Assembly (NCBI RefSeq): GCF_003259955.1
Contig: NZ_QLMK01000001.1
Span: forward strand, 706,934 to 770,933
Direction: 5' to 3'
Length of the DNA stretch: 64,000 bases
Source of the DNA: Falsochrobactrum ovis
GTDB lineage: Bacteria; Pseudomonadota; Alphaproteobacteria; Rhizobiales; Rhizobiaceae
Shown one piece after another: positions 1-7,800 of the stretch. The number at the start of each line of letters is the position of its first letter. Positions within the stretch are counted from its first letter, which is position 1. The translations under genes and the position numbers were made by a program. The notes under the pieces are model-generated. The model did not search any database, was not told the DNA's origin, and was given only the letters and a program-made list of their open reading frames with translations.

Positions 1-32
1 TAGCAGCTGAGCTATATACAGGAAATGTTCTT

Positions 33-269
33 ATGAAAGGTTTTTTAATGAGAAAAGTTGGTATTGTAATTGCAGCGTCAGCTGGCGTGCTTCTTTCTAC
101 TTTTGCATCACAGGCCTGCATCATAATGGGCATAAGCGATCAGGGTGGCGATTGTGCTGCGAAATGTGAAGCCTATGGCAAACCCTATTGGCTTTGCATG
201 TTGGGCTCTACTGCTCCTAAGCACGGCGCACAGGGGGATAAACACCCGGCTGCACCAGCTCAGCGCTAA
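33..269 (+). CDS. Small exported cysteine-containing protein, unknown function
   Basis: A 78-residue protein with an N-terminal signal peptide: a short basic start (Met-Arg-Lys) and then a hydrophobic stretch ending near Ala-Ser-Gln-Ala. The predicted mature part is about 50 residues with four cysteines (one right after the likely cleavage site, then CAAKC and one in YWLCML), which suggests disulfide bonds in the periplasm. The C-terminus is polar and rich in Ala, Pro and His. The ATG at 33 has an AGGA ribosome site at 20-23; an ATG at 48 is an alternative start that keeps the signal peptide. I do not recognise the family. It lies upstream of two cytochrome genes but is separated from them by a hairpin and a gap of about 150 bases. 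Confidence 0.6.
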   Translation: MKGFLMRKVGIVIAASAGVLLSTFASQACIIMGISDQGGDCAAKCEAYGKPYWLCMLGSTAPKHGAQGDKHPAAPAQR

Positions 270-276
270 AAGAACT

Positions 277-300
277 CGGGTCCCGCTTATTCGGGGCCCG
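277..300 (+). terminator. Hairpin after the small exported protein gene
   Basis: Two GC-rich arms of nine bases (CGGGTCCCG and CGGGGCCCG, one G-T pair) flank a six-base loop just after the stop codon at 269. Only a weak T-rich stretch follows, so this is a likely but not textbook intrinsic terminator. Confidence 0.5.
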
Positions 301-423
301 TTAATGCATACATATATTCCGATTGAAAAGACTACGAGCTTAGAAGTAGTATTGAAAAGAGCAGCAATAAATCTGTTCATCTCAAAACTACTAAGCTAAA
401 AAATATGAAAATTGGAAGGTATG

Positions 424-864
424 ATGCGGCTAATATTTCTTACAGTTGGGTCCTGTGTTCTATTGGCTACGGGCATCGCTCATGCCGACGTAATTGCAGA
501 GCGTCAATCCCTCATGAAAGATATGGGCAAATCGGTTGGCACGATCGCCCGAATGATCAAAGATGAACAACCATTTGATGCTGCAGTAGCGCTGGCAGCA
601 TTGGAGAAGCTTCAAGCTGATGCCCACAAGATGGATGTGGAAGCGCTTTTTCCAAAAGGTACTGATCAAGGAACATCGGAAGCTTCGCCCAAAATCTGGG
701 ATGAGCGGGACGATTTCATCCGGCACGTTGAAAAGTTTCAGGCCGATACCGATGCGGCTGTCGCAGCAAATCCCCAAAATATTGATGCTTTAAAGCCGGC
801 TTTTCAGCAAGTCGCGGCCAATTGTGGATCATGCCATCAGGCATTTCGCGTTAAAAAGAACTGA
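424..864 (+). CDS. Cytochrome c' family protein
   Basis: A 146-residue periplasmic haem protein. The signal peptide ends at Ala-His-Ala, and the mature chain is mostly helical and charged, as expected of the four-helix cytochrome c' fold. The haem-binding motif CGSCH is near residue 134, close to the C-terminus (CGSCHQAFRVKKN), which is diagnostic of this family. Family members carry a high-spin haem and are linked to nitric oxide binding or electron transfer; the exact role here is unknown. Start chosen at the second of two adjacent ATGs because GGAAGG ends four bases upstream. The diheme cytochrome gene starts 11 bases after the stop, so the two are probably co-transcribed. Confidence 0.85.
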   Translation: MRLIFLTVGSCVLLATGIAHADVIAERQSLMKDMGKSVGTIARMIKDEQPFDAAVALAALEKLQADAHKMDVEALFPKGTDQGTSEASPKIWDERDDFIRHVEKFQADTDAAVAANPQNIDALKPAFQQVAANCGSCHQAFRVKKN

Positions 865-875
865 TGTGAAAGCAG

Positions 876-1817
876 ATGGTTCGTAAACTGTCTTATATAT
901 TCGCCGCCCTAGCAGTGCTGGGCGGCATTAGCTTTTGGATAATGACGATTCCGCAACGCGTTGATGCGTCACTCGTCACGGCCCTTGCCGAAGGGAACAC
1001 GGAGAATGGCGAGCGGATTTTTTGGGCAGGCGGTTGCGCTTCCTGCCATGCTGCGCCTGGAGCATCGGGTGACGATCGTAAAATATTGGGCGGAGGACTG
1101 GAACTGGTTTCCGATTTCGGAACTTTTATAGCTCCGAACATATCTCCGTCTGACCAAGGCATTGGTGGATGGACCCTTCAAGATTTTGTCAATGCAATGC
1201 TTAAGGGCGTGGGGCGCGAAGGCGAACATCTTTATCCGTCTTTCCCATATACATCCTACACAAAAATGAAACCGCAGGATGTGGCCGATCTTTTTGCCTA
1301 TATGCAGACTTTGCCGCCCTCAGAAAATATCGCGATGGGGCATAGGCTTGATTTTCCCTATAATCTACGTCGCGGTCTTGGGTTTTGGAAATTACTTTAT
1401 TTCTCCGATAGGCCAGCAGTAGAATTGGTGGATGTTTCGGAAGAGGTCAGGCGAGGCCAATATCTCACTGAAGCGCTCGGCCATTGCGGTGAGTGTCATA
1501 CGCCCCGCAATATGTTAGGCGCTATGAAAACAAGCCAATGGTTGGCGGGTGCGCTATCTCCCGATTTAGGCAGTGATGGCCGCAAGGGTGTTATACCCAA
1601 TATCACAATGGGCGAGGGTGGCATTGGCGACTGGAGTAAAACCGATATCGCTTATGCGCTGCAAAGCGGTTTTACACCGGACTTTGACTCCCTTGGCGGT
1701 TCCATGACGGATGTCGTGGCCAATATGGCGCAATTACAAGACGCTGATCGAGAGGCAATCGCAGCCTATCTTCAAGCGATCCCAGCGCATTCTAATGGCT
1801 ATTCAGATACCCGTTGA
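876..1817 (+). CDS. Diheme cytochrome c, membrane-anchored
   Basis: A 313-residue protein with an N-terminal hydrophobic segment (signal anchor or signal peptide) and two haem c motifs: CASCH near residue 54 and CGECH near residue 204. Each sits in a class I cytochrome c domain, with candidate axial methionines downstream. The two-domain layout matches the cytochrome subunits of membrane sugar and alcohol dehydrogenases and similar diheme cytochromes, but no dehydrogenase subunit lies next to it, so it may pass electrons for a partner encoded elsewhere or work with the cytochrome c' just upstream. Its stop codon directly abuts the stop of the convergent gene on the other strand. Confidence 0.85.
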   Translation: MVRKLSYIFAALAVLGGISFWIMTIPQRVDASLVTALAEGNTENGERIFWAGGCASCHAAPGASGDDRKILGGGLELVSDFGTFIAPNISPSDQGIGGWTLQDFVNAMLKGVGREGEHLYPSFPYTSYTKMKPQDVADLFAYMQTLPPSENIAMGHRLDFPYNLRRGLGFWKLLYFSDRPAVELVDVSEEVRRGQYLTEALGHCGECHTPRNMLGAMKTSQWLAGALSPDLGSDGRKGVIPNITMGEGGIGDWSKTDIAYALQSGFTPDFDSLGGSMTDVVANMAQLQDADREAIAAYLQAIPAHSNGYSDTR

Positions 1818-2153
1818 TTATCGCACATCACAACGCACGAGCGATGGAGGGCCGGCATTAGAATATTTGCTCTGCATCGTATAGAGCCAGCCCTTACATT
1901 CTTCCATGGAGGCAAAACACCGAAAGCGGGTGATGGGAACACGCCCATCGCCGCCACTGACAAAGGGCGAATCATCGACGCCGCTAAACTGTCCCACGAC
2001 GACACCACTGCCACGCGGCGGCGTGTTGCAGCGTTCGCCCGCAAATTCGCTAACATCTTTTCGAACTTGTGCCCATGCTTCGCCCGTTTTGGGCAGCATA
2101 GTTGAGACAGCTAAAGCGAAGGTGAGAATGACCGTATTTAGAACCTTGGGCAT
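1818..2153 (-). CDS. Small exported protein, unknown function
   Basis: A 111-residue protein with a signal peptide (Met-Pro-Lys-Val then a hydrophobic run ending Ala-Trp-Ala-Gln). The mature part contains four cysteines (ERCNTPP, FRCFAS, EECKGW, VRCDVR), likely forming two disulfides, in a pattern seen in small periplasmic proteins of rhizobia and Brucella. The start at 2153 is chosen over the upstream one because GGAGATGG precedes it and because it begins the signal peptide. I cannot name a function. It is convergent with, and directly abuts, the diheme cytochrome gene. Confidence 0.6.
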   Translation of the reverse strand: MPKVLNTVILTFALAVSTMLPKTGEAWAQVRKDVSEFAGERCNTPPRGSGVVVGQFSGVDDSPFVSGGDGRVPITRFRCFASMEECKGWLYTMQSKYSNAGPPSLVRCDVR

Positions 2154-2200
2154 TGTACCATCTCCTGTGGCTGATTTTGGCACATATAGTTTAGCCTCGT

Positions 2201-2236
2201 AAAAAGACAATTCACGGCAGTCCATCCTGCCGTGAA
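2201..2236 (-). terminator. Intrinsic terminator of the oligopeptidase B gene
   Basis: A perfect ten-base inverted repeat (2211-2220 with 2227-2236, loop of six) lies 14 bases past the oligopeptidase stop. Read on the minus strand it is followed by TTGTCTTTTT, giving a standard Rho-independent terminator. Confidence 0.8.
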
Positions 2237-2250
2237 TAAGCGATTTGGAT

Positions 2251-4344
2251 CTAAGCTTTTCCGACGGCCTTTAATGCAAAAGCATAAGTATAGGCCACTT
2301 CCTCTAAGCGTGAGAAGCGACCCGACGCGCCAGAATGGCCTGCATCCATATTGATACGGAAGAGAACCGGGTGCGTATCGGTTTTGAGTTCACGCAGTTT
2401 TGCGACCCATTTCGCCGGTTCCCAATAAGTCACACGCGGATCGGTAAGCCCGGCCACCGCTAAAATGCGCGGATATGATTGTGCTGCCACATTATCATAG
2501 GGCGAATAGCTAGCGATCACTTTGTAATCTTGAGCCGACGCAATTGGATTGCCCCATTCAGGCCATTCAGGCGGGGTCAGAGGCAAGGTTTCATCCAACA
2601 TAGTGTTGAGCACGTCAACAAACGGAACCTCAGCAATCATTGCACCAAAAGCCTCTGGCGCCATGTTTGCAACCGCGCCAATCAACATGCCTCCAGCAGA
2701 TCCACCATGCGCAACAATACGATCATGTGCGGTGAAATTTTCCTGAACAAGATGTCGTGCGACCGAGATGAAGTCCTTGAAAGTGTTGGGTTTATGTTCA
2801 CGCTTTCCATTTTCGTACCAGGCAAATCCTTTGTCCTTACCGCCACGAATATGGGCGATCACATAGATAAAACCGCGGTCGACCAGCGACAGGCGCGATG
2901 TGCTGAAGCTTGCAGGAATGGTGATTCCATATGCACCATAACCATAAAGCAAGCATGGCGCCGAACCATCAAGCTTTGTATCCTTGTGATAGAGCAGCGA
3001 TGCTGGAACCAGCTCGCCATCAGGGCTCGGAGCAAAAATGCGGCGGGTGATGTAATCGCCGATATTATGCCCGGAAGGAATCTCTTGCATCTTGAGCAAT
3101 TTGCGCTCGCGACTACGCATATTATAATCGTATAATTGCTCAGGCGTGGTCATTGAGGAGTAAGAAAAGCGGATGACATCCGTTTTATATTCTGCACTTC
3201 CATGAAGGCCGAGCGAATAGGCCTCTTCCTCAAACGCTATTGCGTGTTCTTCGCCGGTTTTGCGGTCGTGGATGACGATGCGGGGCAATCCGCCTTCGCG
3301 TTCGAGCCAAACCAGATGATTCTCATAAACTGCATGTGATAAGATAAGTCGTCCGGGCAGCTCTGGGACGAGCTCTTGCCAGTTTTCAGGCTCGGGCGCG
3401 CTGACGGGTGCGCGCATGATTTTAAAATCCTTCGCCCCATCCGCATTGGTGAGAATGTAAAATTCATCGCCGCCCGACTCAATCTCATATTCGATCCCAG
3501 TCTGGCGCTTCATGATAAGTTTGGGTTTTGCCGTGGGATTATCAGCCGGCAATAACCAACATTCGGATGTTTCGTGATCATGAATATCAATGAAAATGAA
3601 ATCATTGAGCAGTGACCCGCTCACATTGACGAAAAAACCGGGATCTGTTTCTTCAAAAATGAGCCGATCTTCCGTCTGCTCCGTGCCGATATGATGATGA
3701 AAAACCTTTGAAGGACGATGATTTTCGTCCAGTAACGTGTAGAAAAAACCTTTGCTGGTCGCATCCCACGTGCCACCGCCATTGGTATTGGCCACAATGT
3801 CAGGCAGATCGCTTAGCGTATCAAGATGACGGATTTTGAGCTCGTAATATTCGGAACCTTTGTCGTCACTTCCCCAGATCATAAGGGCATGGTCTGGCGA
3901 ATGATCCGCAGAAGCTAACCGGAAATAAGGTTTACCTTCCGCCTCTTTATCGCCGTCGAGCAAAAGAGTTTCATCGCCACCCTCGCGCAGCGTCCGTATG
4001 AAACGCGGCTGCTGCCCGCCCGTTTTATACGAGACACCATAAGCATAAGACCCGTCTTTGACTGGAACCGATGAATCATCTTCTTTGATCCGGCCACGCA
4101 TTTCTGCAAAGAGCTGTTTTTGCAGCTCGGCCGTATCCTGCATTAAGGCTGCCTGATAAGCGTTCTCGGCTTCGAGATGATTGCGGATATCCGGCGCTAA
4201 TGCGGCAGGATCTTTAAAAACGTCCTGCCAGTTTTCTGCGCGCAGCCACGCATAATCATCAGTGCGTTTTACACCATGGCGTAAATCACTAACAGGTTTC
4301 TTTGCAGCAATGGGAGGATGCGGAAGATGGGAGACGTTTTGCAT
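2251..4344 (-). CDS. ptrB: Oligopeptidase B (S9A serine peptidase)
   Basis: A 697-residue cytoplasmic serine peptidase that cuts short peptides after Arg or Lys. The N-terminal two-thirds is the seven-bladed propeller (for example the segment with YAWLRAENW near the start). The C-terminal alpha/beta hydrolase domain carries the nucleophile in GGSAGG, and the catalytic His in DAGHSG near the end. Length matches the family (about 680-710). The start at 4344 is chosen because the preceding 16 codons of the open frame do not resemble the family. MsrB lies upstream in the same direction, 71 bases away from this start, so the two may form an operon. Confidence 0.93.
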   Translation of the reverse strand: MQNVSHLPHPPIAAKKPVSDLRHGVKRTDDYAWLRAENWQDVFKDPAALAPDIRNHLEAENAYQAALMQDTAELQKQLFAEMRGRIKEDDSSVPVKDGSYAYGVSYKTGGQQPRFIRTLREGGDETLLLDGDKEAEGKPYFRLASADHSPDHALMIWGSDDKGSEYYELKIRHLDTLSDLPDIVANTNGGGTWDATSKGFFYTLLDENHRPSKVFHHHIGTEQTEDRLIFEETDPGFFVNVSGSLLNDFIFIDIHDHETSECWLLPADNPTAKPKLIMKRQTGIEYEIESGGDEFYILTNADGAKDFKIMRAPVSAPEPENWQELVPELPGRLILSHAVYENHLVWLEREGGLPRIVIHDRKTGEEHAIAFEEEAYSLGLHGSAEYKTDVIRFSYSSMTTPEQLYDYNMRSRERKLLKMQEIPSGHNIGDYITRRIFAPSPDGELVPASLLYHKDTKLDGSAPCLLYGYGAYGITIPASFSTSRLSLVDRGFIYVIAHIRGGKDKGFAWYENGKREHKPNTFKDFISVARHLVQENFTAHDRIVAHGGSAGGMLIGAVANMAPEAFGAMIAEVPFVDVLNTMLDETLPLTPPEWPEWGNPIASAQDYKVIASYSPYDNVAAQSYPRILAVAGLTDPRVTYWEPAKWVAKLRELKTDTHPVLFRINMDAGHSGASGRFSRLEEVAYTYAFALKAVGKA

Positions 4345-4415
4345 AAGGGTTCCAGTTATATGAAGGAAGCGGCTCGGTTTGAGCCGCTGCATTATGAAAC
4401 TGATCGCGTTTAGAA

Positions 4416-4847
4416 TCAGCTGTCGGCGCGGTCTTCAACGAAGATAAGAGCATGCCCGTTCATGCAATAGCGCAAACCAGTGGGGGGCGGACCATCCGGG
4501 AAAACATGTCCCAAATGCGCGTCACAGTCGGTGCATCGAATCTCCGTTCGCACCATACCATAGGAGCGATCATCGAATTCGGTCACGGCATCCGGCTCAA
4601 TCGGCTGGTAGAAACTTGGCCATCCAGTGCCGGAATCATATTTTGTTTCGGAACGGTACAGGGGGCGTTCACAGCATACGCAGCAAAAAGTACCGGTAAG
4701 TGAGCTATCAAAATTGGGGCTGGAAAAAGCGCGTTCAGTGCCGTGCTGTCGGGTAATCTGATATTGGATAGGCGTCAGCTGCTCTCTCCATTCGGCATCG
4801 GTCTTATGAACTTTCAATGGCCGCGATGGGCTTGAGGGTTGCGACAT
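4416..4847 (-). CDS. msrB: Peptide-methionine (R)-S-oxide reductase MsrB
   Basis: A 143-residue enzyme that reduces methionine-R-sulfoxide in oxidised proteins. The zinc site cysteines are visible in the CCVCC region and in CTDC, the GWPSF motif is present, and the catalytic cysteine is in RYCMNG. There is no signal peptide, so it acts in the cytoplasm. A GAGAGGAT ribosome site precedes the ATG at 4847. It is the first gene of a probable two-gene unit with oligopeptidase B; both would deal with damaged or cleaved protein, although a functional link is inference. Confidence 0.95.
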   Translation of the reverse strand: MSQPSSPSRPLKVHKTDAEWREQLTPIQYQITRQHGTERAFSSPNFDSSLTGTFCCVCCERPLYRSETKYDSGTGWPSFYQPIEPDAVTEFDDRSYGMVRTEIRCTDCDAHLGHVFPDGPPPTGLRYCMNGHALIFVEDRADS

Positions 4848-5402
4848 GATCCGATCCTCTCTTTTGCACTTGAATATAAGCTTCTAGCATAGTTTCAGCT
4901 TTGATTGCTCAAACGTCTGCTCCTTATATAATTCCCTAGCAGTTGATTGCGAGATTATCTTTGAGCTAACAAACTCTTGCCAATATGCGTGATGGTGATA
5001 GGCGCCGTTTGATAACTCAGTAAATTGTTTGAGCGACAATTCTAATCGCAGCCAAATCTTCGATATTGACAAAAAATTCCCGTTTCAAGGCAATGAGCTA
5101 TTTAAAATCATCTGGCTGATGCCCATATCAACAAAACTTACAATGAAACCGGGAAAAAATACGCTCTAGATAGGCAAAATATCGATCTAAAAGTGTATTT
5201 GTTGCATTTGTATTTATTATCGTCAGCAGATTAGGCGATCTTTAATGTATTTCCATTGACATATCCATTGCAAATTCTAATATTCATGTTATTCGCAGAA
5301 ATGAATTAGTGTGTTTTCGTGCAGGGGTTTGTGAGGACGGGGTTCAAGTTTCTGCGTCGAGGACGTGCTCGTTTAAAAACTGGACCTTAAAAAGGAAAAA
5401 AA
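4848..5402. promoter_or_regulatory. Intergenic region upstream of mucR and msrB
   Basis: About 555 AT-rich bases between the divergent msrB and mucR genes. It holds the mucR promoter described separately and a leader of roughly 110 bases. MucR homologues bind AT-rich DNA and repress their own genes, so autoregulation here is likely from family knowledge. A 62-codon open frame on the minus strand (4884-5072) has no recognisable features and I do not call it. Confidence 0.5.
5256..5283 (+). promoter_or_regulatory. Sigma-70 type promoter of mucR
   Basis: A consensus -35 box TTGACA (5256-5261), a 16-base spacer and a -10 box TAATAT (5278-5283). Transcription would start near 5290 and give a leader of about 110 bases before the mucR ATG at 5403. 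Confidence 0.65.
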
Positions 5403-5846
5403 ATGGAAAACCCTGAGACTTACGACGAAAATGCTGAATTGCTTATGTCGCTAACCGCTGATGTCGTTGCAGCTTATGTTGGTAACAATTCGATTCGCGC
5501 AAGCGAAGTGCCGCTTCTGATCTCGGAAGTGCTCGCGACATTCAAGCAGCATGTCGGGCGTGAGGAAGGCCCAGCCGTTGTTGAAAAGCCAAAGCCAGCG
5601 GTTAATCCTAAGAAGTCAATTACCGACGACTATATTATTTGTCTTGAGGATGGGAAAAAGTTCAAGTCGCTCAAACGGCATTTGATGACTCATTTTAATC
5701 TGACGCCTGAACAATATCGTGAGAAGTGGGGTCTTGACCCTAATTATCCGATGGTCGCACCAAATTATGCTGCAGCACGTTCACGCCTGGCTAAGAAAAT
5801 GGGTCTGGGTCGTAAGCCGAAAAACGCTCCAAAGTCTTCCAGCTGA
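5403..5846 (+). CDS. mucR: MucR/Ros family zinc-finger transcriptional regulator
   Basis: A 147-residue regulator. The N-terminal half is the oligomerising region and the C-terminal half is the prokaryotic zinc finger, with the family signature FKSLKRHL followed by LTPEQYREKWGL. The metal ligands read Cys80, Asp83, His93 and His97: the second cysteine of Ros is replaced by Asp, a change known in Brucella and Mesorhizobium homologues. MucR acts as an H-NS-like silencer that controls envelope, motility and virulence or symbiosis genes. An AAAAAGGAAAAAAA stretch supplies the ribosome site. It is a single-gene unit bounded by its own promoter and a strong terminator. Confidence 0.95.
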   Translation: MENPETYDENAELLMSLTADVVAAYVGNNSIRASEVPLLISEVLATFKQHVGREEGPAVVEKPKPAVNPKKSITDDYIICLEDGKKFKSLKRHLMTHFNLTPEQYREKWGLDPNYPMVAPNYAAARSRLAKKMGLGRKPKNAPKSSS

Positions 5847-5883
5847 CGCTGACGCGCAATAGCTGATCGGACTTCCGAATTCG

Positions 5884-5923
5884 AACTACGTTGCGCAATT
5901 TCTGCGCAACGTAGTTTTTGTTT
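5884..5923 (+). terminator. Strong intrinsic terminator of mucR
   Basis: A perfect 14-base inverted repeat (5884-5897 with 5903-5916) with a five-base loop, followed by TTTTTGTTTT. It lies 38 bases past the mucR stop and also separates mucR from the convergent gene at 5924. Confidence 0.92.
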
Positions 5924-6238
5924 TCAATTATGAATTCTTCTACGATTCTTTCGGCCCTTAATTGACCGGCCCTCCAATCTGTCGAGCGCTTGTTTGAGAG
6001 CGATATGCCGGTTGAGGTCATAACTCCAATGTCCTCGTAAGCCTTTAAGCCGCTCTCGTTCAATGAGGCGGTTTAGCCTTCCTCTTAGCTGCATCTTCTC
6101 TTCGCCCGTCGACGTCATCAGTTTATCGAGATCGATTCCGGCAACTATTTGCAGCGCTGCCCGCTGCATCGCATGCATATGATTTTCCTGACGGGCAGAA
6201 ACAAATTCGTCCATTGCGGTTTTAAGTGCGATTTCCAT
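5924..6238 (-). CDS. Small cytoplasmic protein, unknown function
   Basis: A 104-residue soluble protein with no signal peptide or membrane segment. It is highly charged and predicted to be mostly helical, with a basic C-terminus (GRKNRRRIHN). The longest reading on this strand begins at 6238 and the codon pattern looks coding. I do not recognise the family; a protein in this position next to mucR is familiar from Brucella-type genomes as a conserved hypothetical, but that is recollection. It converges on mucR and diverges from the DnaA-like gene, sharing the AT-rich region 6239-6420. Confidence 0.6.
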   Translation of the reverse strand: MEIALKTAMDEFVSARQENHMHAMQRAALQIVAGIDLDKLMTSTGEEKMQLRGRLNRLIERERLKGLRGHWSYDLNRHIALKQALDRLEGRSIKGRKNRRRIHN

Positions 6239-6340
6239 TCCAATATCCTCATTTGCCTGTGGTGAGGATAGGATCGCTCAGTTTTTGCGCTGTTGGATAA
6301 TATTCCTATAATTTTTTTAAAAAACTTCTGTGGCTCCACC

Positions 6341-6362
6341 ATAAGTTTATAATAAAACTTAT
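6341..6362. promoter_or_regulatory. Perfect inverted repeat upstream of the DnaA-like gene
   Basis: Two eight-base arms, ATAAGTTT and AAACTTAT, separated by six bases, 58 bases before the start at 6421. The symmetric form and position between divergent genes suggest a binding site for a dimeric regulator. No T-run follows, so it is not a terminator. Confidence 0.4.
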
Positions 6363-6420
6363 CCCCGCTTGCATTTTCCTCATTATAAGAAGATATTCCT
6401 AAAATGGTGAGGGAAGGTTA

Positions 6421-6873
6421 ATGTCTCTGGAATTTACAAATATCGTCCACACCCGGGCAGAAGCTTTCGAGATATTGAAACTTATTGCAGCGCGCCACGG
6501 GCGTACGCTTTGCCTGGAAACCTGCTCCCGCGCCCTTGGGCGCAGGCGTAAAGCCGGAAGCGTCGAACTCTGCGACGCCTTAATTGATCTGTTGGCGGCT
6601 GCTTTTGGAGTATGCGGGAAGGAGTTGCGTTCGCCTTTGCGTGGCAAACGGGAAACGTCACGTATTCGGCAAATTGGAATGTATATCGCGCACACCTCTT
6701 TTGGCATGGCAATGAGCGAGGTGGCGGTCGGTTTTAGTCGTGATCGCACGACAGTGATGCATGCCTGCCATTTGGTCGAGGATATGCGTGATGATCGAGA
6801 TTTTGATGCGATCATCACCTCATTCGAGCGAATAGTACATTCCGCATTCACGGCATGGAGGAACGTAGTATGA
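6421..6873 (+). CDS. DnaA domain IV (DnaA-like C-terminal) protein
   Basis: A 150-residue protein whose C-terminal half matches the DNA-binding domain IV of the replication initiator DnaA: RQIGMYIAHTSFGMAMSEVA, then FSRDRTTVMHAC, the signature loop-helix for DnaA box recognition. The AAA+ ATPase domain is absent, so it cannot itself open an origin. The N-terminal half is helical and unrecognised. Such stand-alone proteins are widespread in rhizobia and Brucella, always near a DUF6456 gene; they could regulate transcription from DnaA-box-like sites or compete with DnaA (inference). The downstream gene overlaps its stop by four bases, indicating translational coupling. Confidence 0.85.
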   Translation: MSLEFTNIVHTRAEAFEILKLIAARHGRTLCLETCSRALGRRRKAGSVELCDALIDLLAAAFGVCGKELRSPLRGKRETSRIRQIGMYIAHTSFGMAMSEVAVGFSRDRTTVMHACHLVEDMRDDRDFDAIITSFERIVHSAFTAWRNVV

Positions 6874-7664
6874 GCAAGCAATTGTCGAGTGCCGAAGTGA
6901 GGATCGTAAGATTTCTAAAGCAAGGTGGGTGCGAAATTCAGGATTCTGTTCGCGACAATTACGTCTTGCTGGTTAATGAAAATGGGTCGATCGCTGCCTC
7001 TCGCAAGGACATAGAGGCAGCGCAGGCGAAGGGTCTATTGTGTGTTGCAGGTCAAAAACTCGCACTATCAAAAACGGGCCGACAATCGACGCTTCGAAAA
7101 ACGCAACCGTCACCCAAAAAAGAACGTGTGACTCAGACGGTGGAGATAGAAAAAGGCAAAACAATTGAGGTGAACCTATCGGAATCACCGCTCGCATCTC
7201 TCTATCGGCGTAAAGGCGCCAACGGTGAAGCGTTTCTTACCGATGATGAGTTTCGCGCTGGTGAAAGATTGAGGGCAGATTTTACGCGAGGTTCGCTCAT
7301 GCCCTCTATCACATCGCGTTGGGACATAGATGTCAGAGGCAATGGCCATTCGGGTGCTGGTGGCGTGGCGGAATTGACCGATATAGCCCTAGCTAGCCGC
7401 ATTCGGGTAGAGCGCGCCTTGGCCGCAGTCGGTCCGGAATTGAGCGGAGTTTTGGTTGATATTTGTTGTTTTCTTAAAGGGTTAGAGAGGGTGGAACGGG
7501 AGCGACGCTGGCCCGTCCGCTCAGCAAAAATGTTGCTTAAAACCGGCCTTTCCATCTTGCATCGTCATTATAACCCCGTGCAGGAAAACACGGGCCAAAC
7601 CAATAAAATATTGCACTGGGGAAGCGAAGGATATCGGCCAGACTTTCATTCACGCGAAGGCTGA
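6870..7664 (+). CDS. DUF6456 domain protein
   Basis: A 264-residue soluble protein. The N-terminal third looks like a winged-helix-like region (SSAEVRIVRFLKQGGC onward), the middle is charged, and the C-terminal 150 residues are the conserved DUF6456 part containing RWDIDVRGNG and RRWPVRSAKMLLKTGL. The function is not known. The start at 6870 overlaps the stop of the DnaA-like gene in an ATGA arrangement, and this coupling is seen across Hyphomicrobiales, which argues that both act in the same process, probably DNA binding or cell-cycle control. That role is inference. Confidence 0.75.
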   Translation: MSKQLSSAEVRIVRFLKQGGCEIQDSVRDNYVLLVNENGSIAASRKDIEAAQAKGLLCVAGQKLALSKTGRQSTLRKTQPSPKKERVTQTVEIEKGKTIEVNLSESPLASLYRRKGANGEAFLTDDEFRAGERLRADFTRGSLMPSITSRWDIDVRGNGHSGAGGVAELTDIALASRIRVERALAAVGPELSGVLVDICCFLKGLERVERERRWPVRSAKMLLKTGLSILHRHYNPVQENTGQTNKILHWGSEGYRPDFHSREG

Positions 7665-7745
7665 AAGATCAGCCTGAAGCGGTTTGTGCGCAGGCTGAAT
7701 GAGGTTGATAACAAGACCTTACATATGATTCGCTTTGGCGGGCGC

Positions 7746-7788
7746 GCCAAAATGCTTAAAGACTGGGCCGAAATGCTTAAAGGCTGGA
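7746..7788 (+). repeat. Two tandem copies of a 21-base repeat before the amidase
   Basis: GCCAAAATGCTTAAAGACTG (7746-7765) is followed 21 bases later by GCCGAAATGCTTAAAGGCTG (7767-7786), differing at two positions. The repeat ends 12 bases before the amidase start and so forms part of its leader. Confidence 0.7.
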
Positions 7789-7800
7789 AAAGGGGGAAAC

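Noticed and set aside
2479-3135. A 218-codon plus-strand frame
   Set aside because: It lies wholly inside the oligopeptidase B gene on the opposite strand and has no recognisable protein features.
4850-4950. A GGAAT-N15-CGTT word (minus strand) as a stress promoter for msrB
   Set aside because: Spacing is one base short of the usual range and the -35 word has a mismatch, so support is too weak.
4884-5072. A 62-codon minus-strand frame upstream of mucR
   Set aside because: AT-rich, no ribosome site, no conserved look, and it lies in the expected regulatory region.
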